Of a DNA stretch of 64,000 nucleotides, positions 20,474-32,719 are shown one piece after another. The notes below the pieces were generated by a model that ran no database searches, had not been told where the DNA came from, and saw only the letters and a program-made list of their open reading frames with translations. Each line of letters begins with the position of its first letter. Within the stretch, counting starts at the first letter, position 1. Source of the DNA: Sorghum bicolor (taxonomy: Eukaryota; Streptophyta; Magnoliopsida; Poales; Poaceae); assembly GCF_000003195.3 (NCBI RefSeq), contig NC_012876.2, positions 58,522,407 through 58,586,406 on the forward strand, given 5' to 3'. A program made the position numbers and the translations under genes.

Positions 20474-23400
20474 ATGGCGGCGCCGTCGGCGGCCACGCGC
20501 AGGAAACTGCAGCGCAAGTTCCGCCTGCGAGGCTTCACCCTCAAGGTGGACGCCCTCGAGGAGGCCGCCGCCTTCATGGACCGCTTCCCCGACGCCGAGG
20601 ACGACGCGCTCGACCTCCTCCTCGACGAGCTCGACAAGGAACCGCGTAAGCTAGCTCTCCCGTCGAGGCCCCTGTGCGCCGTTTGCTGTCTGCTGCTGTT
20701 ACTGGCGTCTGTCGATTTCATTTTGATGCTTGTGGCTGTTTGGTGGGTGCAGTGCAGTCGTCGATACTGGATCGGGACGCGGTCCGGCGCGTGGTGGCGC
20801 TGCTTGTCGAGGCCGAGGAGGCGCTCGATGCGGCGTCGCCAGCGGTTACAAGCGCAAGGTCTGCGCTGCGAGTGGTGGACGCGTTCCTCGTGCCGCGGTT
20901 CCACTACGACCCAATCAAGAAAGTGTTTTACGAGTATGTGAACGCTGCCTTTTCTTTGTGGATCTGGGCAGTTCTCCGTGGGGACTATTGGTTCGTTATT
21001 TTTAGGCTTCTCTATTGAACTGGGGTTAAAGATTTTGCTATTTTGCCAAATTGGATGTTAAAATAGGGATTTTATATTCATGGTTGGTACCTTATGCCAC
21101 AAAGGCACTAATCTAAGTATCTGATTCGCTTTAACAGCTGCTAATTCGCAGAATAAATGTGTTAGGTTAGTTTGAGTGGTGCCAATATTCTACTGTGTTT
21201 TACAAAGGTGTTAGATGAATCATATTAGGAAATTGCTGCTGAATACTTATAATTGTCTGGTCATATAGCACATCACTTGCTGAAAGAGCCTGTTCTGTGT
21301 ATAATTTGTCCATACTTCAGGAAGTGTACATGACCCTCATGTTTCTATTTGTTACTCTATGCTGGGATTTTCTATGCATAACAGGCACACAGGCAGATTA
21401 GCTGTCCATGGAGAAGCTGGCGATAAAGCTTCCCTTTATAGGGATAGGTATCAAGTGTTGCTTCAGAGGCTGGCTCGTGATAAATATTTCTCTAAGCCAG
21501 CTTTTGACACAGTTGCGACCGAAGATAGTAGTTGCGAGGTATTTCTCCCTGCTGTGTTCTATCTATCTATCATAGATTGATTTCTTTGATCCTTATGTCT
21601 TAAATCGAATCCTGCAAACAGTATTCATTACACCTTTCTTTTCAATTCGTTGTATGTTTGTTAGTCTTTCTATGTGGAATTGCTTATATGTTTTCTTCTT
21701 TTCCATGCAGATAACTTCTATACAGTCGCTAATTGGGTGCACTGGACGGAGATGGATTATGGGGGTCATTTCGCAGTTGGAGGAGCGACAGTTCTACTTG
21801 GAGGATCTTACTGGAGCAGTTCCAATTGACTTGTCAAATGCCATATCCTAAGAAAGCAGTGTTAATTTTTAGCCCTGATGGCTAGTTACTATTTCTTGTG
21901 AATAATGCATAACAAAGTTTCTACATCTTTTCTTTGTCAAATAAAATAATCAACATTAAACTTCCTCCCTTCACTTGTGAAGGATGGTGTACCAAGGAAT
22001 TTCCTCTTGTTTTTTTTAAGGAAAATTTCCTCTTGTTTTATCTATGTGGAGTTCGAGATCATTGAGAAAGTACCACTGCTTTCCTTAACATAGAACACAA
22101 AATCACGTCAGGTTTTTTCGTTGAAAATACTGTAATCGTAGCCGAAGGTGAGCTGCTTTCAAATGGCATTTTCCAGGTCTGTAGTTCTCATTTCCTAGAA
22201 AAGTTTCAAACCTTTTCTGTATTATCAATTCTATTGCAACTATGTTCAAATCATGCACAGGTAAATACATGTGGATTTCCTCCGCTGGAGGACAGGGAAG
22301 CGTCAGTTTCATTGCTCATGGGTCTTGATTTCTTTGGGGGAGGTGTAATACCATCTGAAGAAGCAGTAAGTTCAATAGCTTCATTCCACATGTTGAATTT
22401 GGTCTTGTCAAAAACATCTTTATTCTTTACCGATAATTTTGGGTACCATCGATATCAAACAGCTAAGATTATCATCACTGGAGAAAAAGGCTGTGAATGA
22501 TATGTTTGTCATTCTTTCGGATGTTTGGCTGGACAACCCTGAGGTATTTCTATTTTACATTAGTTCTTTATTTTGTGTTTCTGTCATTATTGAGTCCTAT
22601 TCTCAGGACGTTACTATGCGTTATCTCGTAGAGAAGACTATGGAGAAGTTGGCTGTTGTACTTGACGGGTATGATAGTGTGGAAGTTGTGCCTTCCCTCT
22701 TTGTTTTAATGGGCAATTTCTGCTCTCGTCCTTGCAATCTAGCGTTCAATTCATTCGAAGAACTCAGGTATGGCTTTCTGTTTCATTAGAGATGTCAGAG
22801 AGTTGTATGTCTTTTGTTCTTGCTATTCCAGTATGAGATAAGCCTTATCTATGTACTTTCACACAGATTTCAGTTTGGAAAGCTTGGCGAGATGATTGCA
22901 GCTCGATCTAGATTAAAGGAACATAGTCGTTTCTTATTCGTTCCTGGACCTGATGATGCAGGTACTCCAAACTTAGTGATGCTTTTAGCTGATAGCTGCT
23001 CACATCCACACGTACAATGCAATCCTATATCCAAATTTGTAATTAGTTCGCTATTTAAGATGGAACTTGTTATGGCTATTAACTTGGTCCATTCTTTTAT
23101 ATCCTAGCTTTACCATGCTATTTAGAACATTTTTTGTGATACTAATAGTATTAGGACTATAAATGAGTTTCTTCAGACATATTGCTAGCTCTCTCCCCAG
23201 ACAGCTGCAGTGAGATGTTTCTTCAACATCTCTATAATACAATGAAACACCGCTCTCCTGCGTTTTTTTAAAAAGATGTTTCTTCATCGCTTTATATGTT
23301 TTTTTACTTGATAACAAATATGCAGGTCCTTCTAAAGCTCTGCCAAGGTGTGCACTTCCAAAATATCTAATTGAAGAACTTCAGAAGCACATACCAAATG

Positions 23401-24749
23401 CAATCTTCGTGAGCAATCCCTGCAGGTTCGACATGAAACTCATGCTTAGAATTCCAACTGATATCAGGATTATACCGATAGGTACACATTAACATGGGAT
23501 GAGATGTTAACAATAAATATTTCGTGGGAAAGCTGCCTTCCAATATCGAAATCAAAAGTATTCAGCTGCAGAGAATCAATATGCCCAAAATGAACAACAG
23601 TGTTATTTCTTTTGGATGTCATGAATTCTGGTTAAGTATTATGTGTTTTCATGGTCTGCCATTGTAGAAATGATCAGCAGTCACTATATGAAGCTAAGCT
23701 GTTGATGTACTGTAGTTATTTTATAGGAAGTTATTGTGAATCTCATACAGCTATACTCTTGATTATTTTGGATCTCATTGCAAAATCACATGATGCACAA
23801 TAGCAATGGGTATCTGGATACCTTAATAACCATGTTTCATGCTGGTCCACTGATAAGCATCTTATGATTTTGGATAGGCAATATAATGCACACTTGACAA
23901 TTTTTGTGTTAGGTGTTATCTGCTTCATTTGGTTTATTTTTTGAATTGTAATCCACCGACATTTCAGTCAGGTCTTGGAAAAAGCTTTATATGTTCAAAC
24001 TATTTCACTAATCTTTATCAAGCTGCAATGGTCAAATCAAACATCAGCTTACAGATTTATCAATTCTGATCTGTCCCATGTCTAATAACAATAAGAGCTA
24101 TCATTTTTCAGGGTGAAGTTTTATACACAAGAAATTGTGTTTTTCCGGCAAGATCTCCTTTACAGGATGCGGCGGTCATGTCTCATTCCACCAACAACGG
24201 AAGAAACAAGTGACCCTTTTGAACACGTAAATGAGATGACTTTTACTTTTTTTGTATAGTGTAGTTAGCATAACCCCTTTGAAGACATTAACCAATCCTT
24301 CTCTTTTCAGCTGGTAGCAACTATCACCCATCAGAGCCATCTTTGTCCATTGCCTCTTACTGTTCAACCTATCATATGGAATTATGATCATTGCCTTCGG
24401 TTGTATCCAACTCCTCACACGGTATATCATTTGGGATATAGTTTATGCCAAACCCTTCATTTTTTTTTCTTGCTATAGGTGCTGTGGATCTTTTGTGCTC
24501 ATTTGTTAGTGTGAACATACAAGATTGACAGTATAGTTTTATCAGTCACAACAAATTTTGGATTGTGTTGTGCTCATTCTTCTCTTTTCAAAACTTCTTC
24601 AGATTGTATTGGGTGACAAAAGCGAGCAGAAAGCCTTCAAATACACTGGGATCACTTGCTTTAATCCAGGTTCGTTTGCTAATGACAGCACCTTCGCAGC
24701 ATATCGTCCTTGCACCAAAGAGGTTGAGCTTTCTGCGTTGGAAGGCTAA
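20474..24749 (+). CDS. DPB2: DNA polymerase epsilon subunit B (DPB2/POLE2)
   Basis: The essential non-catalytic second subunit of the leading-strand replicase in the nucleus. It links the catalytic subunit to the CMG helicase. Exons: 20474-20645, 20753-20933, 21385-21538, 21711-21842, 22099-22176, 22261-22365, 22463-22543, 22637-22767 (or from 22607), 22867-22961, 23326-23425, 24112-24226, 24311-24421, 24603-24749. The phases join into 533 residues, close to the family's usual 525-530. An N-terminal helical domain (about 1-75) precedes the OB-fold (TGRRWIMGVISQLEERQFYL) and the calcineurin-like phosphoesterase fold (ILSDVWLDNPE, LMGNFCS, FVPGPDD, NPCRVKFYTQEIVFFRQDL), which is inactive in this family. 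The ATG at 20474 gives the family start. Intron 4 is of the U12 AT-AC type. Exon 8 has two possible acceptors 30 bases apart. Confidence 0.96.
21843..22098 (+). other. U12-type AT-AC intron of DPB2
   Basis: The coding frame across this intron is preserved only if it starts ATATCCTAAG and ends AC: exon 4 ends ...LSNA and exon 5 begins KITSGFF. The donor matches the minor-spliceosome consensus ATATCCTT at seven of eight bases. A perfect TTCCTTAAC branch motif sits at 22081-22089, about 10 bases before the 3' end, as expected for U12 introns. There is no usable GT-AG pair that keeps the protein intact. Confidence 0.92.
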
Positions 24750-25657
24750 CATAAAGGGAAAATAAACTGAGGTTCTCCAATTTGATGAAGTGTAAGTCTT
24801 TGGCAAACAAGTCGACATATAAATTAAGGAACTGCCATTTCCACACAAGGAACCGTGAAAATGGCATGACTTCCATGAAGATGTGGTGTTTCTATGAAGA
24901 AAACTGATGTTGACATCTCATCATAGGCTCAGCAAAGCAGTAGGAGCAGCAAATTGGTATTTGTGCAGCATCTCTAGATGTTTGTAACAGTCTTTGACAC
25001 TACATGTTAAACCAAAATATTTTACTTGTACCATTTAGTTTTTCATTGTTGTAAATCATGGTAACAACTAACAAGACTACTTTCTGAAAGTGCTCATAAT
25101 TGTTCTATCTTCATAATTTGATCACCCACCTTTCCAATATTTCATCTGACCACTCCGAAAAATGAGTAGATCATTATCATATATGACAACTGTGGTTCAA
25201 AAATAGGTGAACCCTATAGGATAGGGATTTCTGCTGCACCACTCCAGCATTTCATTTTTTTTTCTCTTGAATATGCGTATCATTTTTATTAAGAAGAGCA
25301 GTTTATGTTACAAGATGCTGACGACATTGCCAGTTTGATGATGAGGACATCTAAACATATCCACGATGTTGTTCATGAGCCGAGCGCTACGAATCTGTGT
25401 TGGGCTTGGGCAGCCTGAGTAAACTCTGAACTCATTAGCAACTTGAAGTTCTGAAAGAGAGTGCTTCAGCCTTAAGCTTTTAGATCGTGCGTGCTGATGC
25501 AGAACACCATGGTACTGAACAGATCAGAAGGTTGCTTTTGTCCTCGGCCTTTGGATCAGATCATCTCGATCGATTATGCAAGAGGGCACCAGTTCTCATG
25601 AATCTTGCACAAGGGAGTTCCACAGTGCTAAAATGATGCGCACTGAATTACAAGCCT

Positions 25658-25660
<3 letters not shown>

Positions 25661-25698
<38 letters not shown>
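25661..25698. repeat. (AG)19 microsatellite
   Basis: An uninterrupted run of 19 AG dinucleotides about 0.9 kb downstream of the DPB2 stop. Confidence 0.97.
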
Positions 25699-25699
<1 letters not shown>

Positions 25700-26897
25700 A
25701 TGGAACCCTTTTTACAGTGCTTGAAGTTTCCTCGTCCAAGCATTCAGAATCCTCTTTTACAGTTCCTTGTGCCCGGGTTAGTTTTGCATTTTGTTCTTTC
25801 TTGGGTTCTAGAACTGCCATTTTCAGACAAGAGTCCTTGCTTTTTCGAAACATGTTGGTTGTCTTCTATATACGGCCAGAATGGTATGCTAGCCTATGGA
25901 ATTCTTTGCCATTCTAATTCTTATTTTACCTGGGGTTTAATACTTATTAGGTAGATAGAACATTCTCCTGCTAAAATTAAGCTGCAAACCAGATCACGCC
26001 TATTTTATTAGCAAATTTCCACATCTCTTTCCTTTTCCAGCTTTATTCCGCTATTAAACAAGTATGTCACGCCAATCCAATAATTAGAGCGTTTGTGGTT
26101 CTGCACAAAGTATTTTTAACTTTATTTCCTAAAAAAAAGAGTATTTTTAACTTTATTTGTTCAAGCAATGCAATTTTAAATTGGAATATGGTGACCGTTA
26201 GTTTGACATATGCGAATTTTATCACCATGGGAAAAACAATTGTTTATGCTTGTTGTGGAGGAATAAAATCTGCCCGCTGCATGCAAATCCAGAATCTGCA
26301 GCCGTGCACTGCGCGCCTGACTGGCATGTTCCATAGCAAAATTCTTTCATCAATCAACATGGAATTGGAATTGTTCTAGTGCTCTCATTTCATGTCTGTC
26401 GGCTGTTCGATCGTGTCCTTAAAACAAGGGCCTGTCAGGAGTCAATCCCTTTGCCAAAAGCAACAGATGAGATGTGTCTTGTTTCTTTTTTTTTTTGGTT
26501 AAAACAGAAGAAGAAGAAGAAGATATGTGTCCAATCTATTGGAAGAAACAAATACCACCCCTAATATGACAAATCGACTTATATTTTGTTAAATGAAATG
26601 TGCATTTTAAATAATAAAAACTATATGTTATGAAAGTATTTTCTATGATGAATGTAATAACGTTAGCATACATGTTGAATCTACATCCAAATTAGACAAG
26701 TTCCACTTGATAGAATCCTAATACTACCTATATATTTTAGATCGGAGTTAGTAGAATTCCAAATGGTACGAGTTTTCCCCCCAAGGACAAACAAGATGGT
26801 CTGAATCAAATAATCATCTGGGAAGAAATTTTTTGTAAGCAAATAAGGTGAAGATGTGATTGAAGGGTTGTGTTGTCGGCTTCGTACTTGCTGGCAT

Positions 26898-27071
26898 GTT
26901 TGGCCACGCTCCGACTTCGGCTCTGTGGCAGCTCCGACAGCGGAGCCGCACCAAACGTGCCGACTGGAGGAGCACTTCTGCCAGAGGAGTCAAGTCCTTT
27001 TACGAAGCAGAGCCCCAATTTGTGGCTCCGCCGCACCAGCTCAGGCTCCCGTGGCAGAGCCCAGCCAAATG
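26898..27071. mobile_element. possible small hAT-like MITE
   Basis: A GC-rich island in AT-rich surroundings starts TTTGGCCACGCTCCG and ends CAGAGCCCAGCCAAA, imperfectly inverted. The flanks TGGCATG and TGGCAAT are similar but not identical. Termini and duplication are too degenerate to be sure. Confidence 0.35.
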
Positions 27072-28282
27072 GCAATCTATATTAATTAGCTTGTTTTTTT
27101 TTAAAAAAAATATATAGTTTTTTCCCTTCAAGAAACTGTGTACAGTCTCCCATGCGAAACTTTTTAATTAGGTTTAATATAAGAACATAATATTAAGACC
27201 GGAAGATAAATAAATGCTTGGTATGATATACACATAAATAGAGAAAAGTATATGGAGAAGTAGTATAGAAACTAAAAGTAGAGACCAAGCTAAAGTGTAG
27301 CCACTGGTGGAGTCGTGGATTGGTTACTGGAATAAAACTTGATGAGCCTGTTAGCTATGACTGAAAATACGGTTTGCTGATTTATTGTGAAAGAAAAATT
27401 TATTGACTGCAAAATACGGTTTATAATGCGATTATGCCCTGCCTGCGATAGCGACGTAGCGTACCTAGCACCAGTCTGTTAAGGCACATTGCACTATTGC
27501 AGAGCAGGTCCTTCCAGATGCCCGGTGCCAAGATCCTAGGCCCAGCTTTGCCGGACGAATAATATGATGAGATTTGTACCACTCACCTTAAGAAACGTGC
27601 GGCACGATGCATGGCTCATCCCTCATCATCATGTTTCGAAACCTAATAACGGATAAAATGTACCGAAGATTTTGCTCCTGCTGGCCGGCACCGGTAAGGA
27701 GCTATATAAATCCATGAAACTAATGTAGTAATGTTGCTAGTCAAACAACCGTTCAATATATAATTACCGTGATCTTCAGAATTTTTTGACCATTGAAAGA
27801 AGAATTATGCCTGGAATAGAGACACTGAAATTTCTGCTTCGTGATTTCATCATCTTGTTTTTTTATTTTATTTTGTTGTGATCTTTTCGCCCTAGAGGGT
27901 CTATGATGAGCTCGATCAGATGGCACAGCCGATGGAGAACGTATCAGCTTTTCAGTACAAAATGGATGCTTAACGCAGACGACACGAGGCGAGAATTAGT
28001 TCCCGAACGCCATGCGCACCGCATGCATGCATGCAGTGTGTTCAGTTGAGTTGCAGCAACGTAGTACTGCATGCGGTCAGCATATATTATATAGAACTGA
28101 TGCAAAGTCGTCGTCTCCAACATCACGGCAGTGTAGCATGACTGAGGCTTGCCATCGTTGGTATCCAAAGGACTAGTTTCCAGTTGGGTTTCCATTCAAA
28201 AAGATCTACAGTACTACGTACGAGTCACTCTCACATTGCGTGACAATCTCACTCCGTTGCAGTCGAACCGAACTCGAATCTA

Positions 28283-28511
28283 GGCCTCGAAAACCAAAAA
28301 GTTTTCAAGATTCTCCGTCACATCGAATCGTTCGACACATGCATGAAGCATTAAATATAGACGAAAATAAAAACTAATTACACAGTTTACCTGTAAATCA
28401 CGAGACGAATCTTTTGATCCTAGTTAGTCTATAATTGAACAATATTTGCTACAAACAAACGAAAATACTACAGTAGCGAAATCCAAAATCTTTTCATATC
28501 TAAACAAGGCC
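28283..28511. mobile_element. GGCCTTGTTTAG-family MITE (PIF/Harbinger-like)
   Basis: Shares the internal block TAGACGAAAATAAAAACTAA and the right end TAAACAAGGCC with the better-preserved copies at 44522 and 62020. The left terminus is diverged. Non-coding. Confidence 0.7.
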
Positions 28512-28643
28512 CTCGACGGTTACACCTCATTCAGATCCTGAAACAAACGAATCAGATTCGCTGCAGTCCAAGCAAACACAGGCCATTTTCGCCTGGTTGA
28601 CAGTGGCAGGGACTGGGAGGAGGAAGCAGGACAATAATTCCCA

Positions 28644-28828
28644 GGCCTTGTTATTCTCAGTCATATCGAATCTTTCCGCACATGCATAAAACATTAAATA
28701 TAGACGAAAATAAAAACTAATTGCAAAGTTTATCTGTAAATCGTGAGACGAATCTTTTGATCTTAGTTAGTCTATAATTAGACAATATTTGCCACAAACA
28801 AACGAAAGTGCTACGGTACTCCAATCCA
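28644..28828. mobile_element. truncated GGCCTTGTTTAG-family MITE
   Basis: Starts GGCCTTGTT and keeps the family core (TAGACGAAAATAAAAACTAA, GAGACGAATCTTTTGA), then ends at CGAAAGTGCTACGGTAC without the right terminus. It lies 200 bases upstream of the potassium transporter start. Confidence 0.65.
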
Positions 28829-28923
28829 CGTTGCGCACATATCAGCAGAGTTGTTAGTGGGTCGCGTGGGCCACGGCCCTTGTCTGGCCGGGCCCTGGCC
28901 GCGCCATTCTCACCTTGCTACCG

Positions 28924-28931
28924 CTATAAGT
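28924..28931 (+). promoter_or_regulatory. candidate TATA box of the HAK gene
   Basis: CTATAAGT, about 100 bases before the ATG at 29028 in a GC-rich context. Position and sequence fit a core promoter. Confidence 0.5.
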
Positions 28932-29027
28932 AAGGCGCCTCGCTGCTCTGCCAGTAATATAATGAGCGCTTCGCCCTCCCTCCTCCTAATATTGTTTTTT
29001 AGGTCTCTGGCAACCTTCTGATCTCCC

Positions 29028-31680
29028 ATGGCTACTGCTACTGCCTCCATGGACGTGGAAGCTGGGCAAGGGGGAAACGGTGTAAGTGTTTGACCATTCT
29101 GCTGCTGCTGCTGCTGCTTGGCAGGCCATTATTCATGTTTTGCCGTAGTAGAGTATATATGTTTGGAACACGAGATTTTCTTTCTGTTCCCGCGTTTTAT
29201 ATATAGCTTTTCGAGATTCACGTCTTTTTCTATCCACTTAGATATACACTTTGTCTAGATGTATAGTCAAAACAATGTATTTAGAAAAGCCAAAACGTCT
29301 TATAATTTGAAACAGTGGAAGTAACATTCTACATTTGTTTGTGTATATATACACACACCGTATTGCAAGGGGTCTGTACCTTAACTCAACTCACGCCAAC
29401 ATTGTCTTCTCTTAAGCAGAAGAAGGGATTCTACCAAGATCTGCTCCTTGCCTACAAGACTCTGGGCGTCGTATTCGGTGGCCTCGTCACCTCCCCTCTC
29501 TACGTTTACCCTTCCATGAACCTGACAAACCCAACCGAAGAGGACTACCTGGGAATCTACAGCATCATGTTCTGGACCCTGACACTGATCGGCGTCGTCA
29601 AGTACATCTGCATCGCCCTCAACGCCGACGACCACGGTGAAGGTGATCATCCCAATTCCCAAATCAAACCCGATCCGATGAAAAAACCAGCCATTTCTTC
29701 TAACTGGGAGCAGGGTGTTTCGATCTGCAGGCGGCACATTTGCCATGTACTCCCTGCTGTGCCAGCACGCCAACATCGGCATCCTCCCGTCCAAGAAGAT
29801 ATACACTGAGGAGGAGCAGGGTCTGCAGGTCCCGGCTCGACCCGTCGTGGTCGGGAGGCCTAGCAAGCTGAGAAGGTTCATCGAGCGGAGCATTACGGCG
29901 AAAAGGTTGCTGCTGCTCACGGCGATCCTGGGCATGTGCATGCTCATCGGAGACGGCATCCTCACGCCGGCCATCTCGGTCCTGTCAGCAATTGACGGAC
30001 TCAGAGGGCCTTTCCCGTCCGTCAGCAAACGTACGTGAGCTGCCCATCGATTTGATTCAGGGAAGAAGAATGGGATCGGGGATCAATTGAGCTGATGGAT
30101 CCCCGTGGCGTTTTTTTTTTTTTTTTTTTTTTGCAGCGACTGTTGAGGCTCTGTCAGCAGGAATCCTGATCAGTCTGTTCCTGCTGCAAAAGTACGGCAC
30201 GTCCAAGGTGAGCTTCATGTTCTCGCCGATCATGGCGGCGTGGACGTTCACCACCCCGATCATCGGCGTGTACAGCATCTGGCGCTACTACCCTGGCATC
30301 TTCAAGGCCATGTCGCCGCACTACATCGTGCACTTCTTCGTGACCAACCAGAAGCGGGGCTGGCAGCTGCTCGGCGGCACCGTGCTGTGCATCACGGGCG
30401 CCGAGGCCATGTTCGCCGACCTCGGGCACTTCAGCAAGCGTTCCATCCAGATCGCGTTCCTCTCCAGCATCTACCCGTCGCTGGTGCTCACCTACGCCGG
30501 GCAGACGGCGTACCTGATCAACCACGCCGACGACTTCGGCGACGGGTTCTACAAGTTCGTGCCGCGCCCCGTGTACTGGCCCATGTTCGTCGTCGCGACG
30601 CTGGCGGCGATCGTGGCGAGCCAGTCGCTCATCTCCGCCACCTTCTCCGTGGTCAAGCAGTCGGTGGCGCTGGACTACTTCCCGCGCGTCCGGGTGGTGC
30701 ACACCTCCGGCGACAAGGAAGGGGAGGTCTACTCCCCGGAGACCAACTACGTGCTGATGCTGCTGTGCGTGGGCGCCATCGTCGGCTTCGGCGACGGCAA
30801 GGACATCGGCAACGCGTTCGGCGTGGTGGTCATCCTCGTCATGCTCATCACCACCGTCCTGCTCGCGCTCGTCATGCTCATCATCTGGGGCACGCACGTC
30901 CTGCTGGTGGCGCTCTACTTCGTGCCTTTCCTCATCCTCGAGGGCACCTACGTGAGCGCGGTGTGCACCAAGGTCATGAAGGGCGGCTGGCTGCCCTTCG
31001 CCATCTCGCTCGTCCTCGCGCTCGTCATGTTCACCTGGTACTACGGCCGGCAGCGGAAGGCGGAGTACGAGATGGCCAACAAGGTGACGCCGGAGCGGCT
31101 GGGCGAGCTGCTCGCCGGGCCCGACGTGCGCCGCGTCCCGGGGCTCTGCTTCTTCTACAGCAACATGCAGGAGGAGTGGCGGTGGCTCACGCCGGTGCTG
31201 GCGCACTACATCAAGAACATGCGGTCGCTGCACAGGGTCACCGTCTTCGTCACGCTCCGCTACCTGCTGGTGGCCAAGGTGGACGCCAAGAGCCGCGTCG
31301 CCGTCCGGCGGTTGGGTCCCCGTGGGGTGTACGGCTGCACGATCCACTACGGGTACGCCGACCCGCTGGACGAGGAGGAGGGGGACGGCCTCGCGGGGCA
31401 GGTGGTGCGGGCGGTGCGCGAGCACATCGAGCGGGAGGCGGCGGCGGCGGATGAGGAGGAGGTCGAGGAGGAGGCGGCGCAGCTGGAGGAGGCGCGCGCG
31501 GCCGGGGTGGTGCACGTCAGGGGCAAGACGAGGTTCCATGTGGGCAGGGACACGGGCTTCTTCGACCGCGTGCTGCTCGGCTTCTACGAGTTCCTGCACA
31601 CCGCCTGCCGCTCCGCGCTGCCGGCGCTCGGCATCCCGCTGCAGCAGCGCGTCGAGATCGGCATGCTCTACAAGGCCTGA
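29028..31680 (+). CDS. potassium transporter, HAK/KUP/KT family
   Basis: A K+ transporter with multiple membrane spans, at the plasma membrane or tonoplast. Exons: 29028-29081, 29420-29642, 29731-30030, 30137-31680. They join in phase to 706 residues. The N-terminus is short (MATATASMDVEAGQG). The first membrane segment carries GVVFGGLVTSPLYV, where the family norm is GVVYGDLGTSPLYV, so the Asp and one Gly of that motif are replaced (residues 39 and 41). Family blocks follow: DDHGEGGTFAMYSLLCQHA, LIGDGILTPAISVLSA, GTEAMFADLGHF-like ITGAEAMFADLGHFS, and SLVLTYAGQTAYL. A cytosolic C-terminal domain includes an acidic low-complexity stretch (about 617-645) and ends with the usual VGMLYKA-like EIGMLYKA. 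The last intron ends in a 22-T tract before GCAG. Subgroup not assigned. Confidence 0.95.
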
Positions 31681-31925
31681 CGCCAGCCATGCACCTGCGG
31701 CTGTCGCTGTTGCAGACTTGCAGGTGTGGGTGGCTTAAAGATTGAAGTTGCTTGATATAGTAGCAAGTGAATCTATGTGTCAAGGATGGAATAAAGTCTC
31801 TGGTGGTGGTGTGGAAGATAACGGTAATATAGACAGGGCGTGTTGAACACCCTACCTACTATTCGCGGTGCCTTCCATTTTTCACGATGCCTACCTACTC
31901 GCTTCCTCGCTTCCGCTCCCCTTCA
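31681..31925. other. 3' flank of HAK gene
   Basis: Likely 3' UTR (to about 31800, with GGAATAAAG near 31788) followed by the pre-insertion sequence of the hAT element. No gene is seen. Confidence 0.4.
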
Positions 31926-32593
31926 GTCTTTCTTATATATGGCCATGCGGCCCATGGGCCGGCGGCACGGCCCACGGCACGGCCTTTTGGCACGGCCCAC
32001 GGGCGGCACGGCACGGCAGGCCGCGTGCCCGTGCCGGCACGGCCCGGTGCCCCGTGCAGTGCATGGGCCGCCGGCCTGGCCCATGACACGGCACGGGCAC
32101 GGCACGCCCAAAAGGCCGGCACGGCGGCCGGCACGGCGCCTCGCGCCCTCGCCCACGCGGCCAGTGGCCACGCCCAGCGGCCCAGCCATATGCCCACATA
32201 TAATCCCCCCACCCAGACGCGGCCACACACACCCTAACCCTAATCCTCCCACCCCGCCGCCGTCTACTCTTCTTCGACTCTTCGTCTTCGCCTCCCGGGC
32301 TCCCTCCGATCCGATACGCCGCCGTCGGTCGCCTGCTCACCTTGAGCTCGCCGGACCAGCTTTGTTCCGGTGACCTCGCTCTTCTCCCTGACTCCCTCAG
32401 TCCCTCTCCTACCTCTCCTTTCACTAGTTCCCTTCCCTACTCCTCCGGGGTACCATGTGAGTCGTTGTCCTGTCTATTCTTCCGCCGCCGCTCGCCGTCG
32501 GTCTAACGGTGCTCTCTCGTTCGTTCTCTCTCGTACGCTCCTCCGGTGTACCATGCTCGCTCTCCGGCACTGGGCTCCGGTGGCGTAGGTCAG

Positions 32594-32632
32594 TAAACCC
32601 TAACCCTAACGCTAAACCCTAACCCTAACCCT
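32594..32632 (+). repeat. telomere-like (AAACCCT)n run in the hAT leader
   Basis: Several tandem AACCCTAA / TAAACCCTAA units, with one interrupted by ACGCT, lie just before the acceptor TTCACAG of the leader intron. Such telo-boxes occur in plant promoters and first introns. Chance or an insertion hotspot are alternatives. Confidence 0.8.
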
Positions 32633-32719
32633 CTTATCTGACCCCTTCTTGTTCTTCTTTGCATTCACAGGTTGCCGTTGGTGGTGCCTGACGCTGCGTC
32701 GTCCTCCTCTGGAGGCGCC

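Larger units (their letters stand above)
24750..28282. other. intergenic between DPB2 and the HAK gene
   Basis: Begins with the DPB2 3' UTR. It also holds an (AG)19 microsatellite, a possible hAT-like MITE at 26898-27071, and AT-rich sequence. From 27890 to 28220 lies unrecognised sequence with a GCATGCATGCATGCA run. No gene is supported. Confidence 0.5.

Noticed and set aside
28644..28828. A promoter element unique to the HAK gene
   Set aside because: The sequence is a truncated copy of a MITE family found five more times in the window.
30240..31454. 404-codon plus-strand frame and a 481-codon minus-strand frame overlapping the HAK last exon
   Set aside because: Both are GC-driven shadows of the true transporter frame. 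They have no recognisable domain and a low-complexity Arg/His/Ala composition.
32672..32719. Start of the hAT transposase at 32672
   Set aside because: The codon there is TTG directly after a splice acceptor. The first ATG is at 32720.
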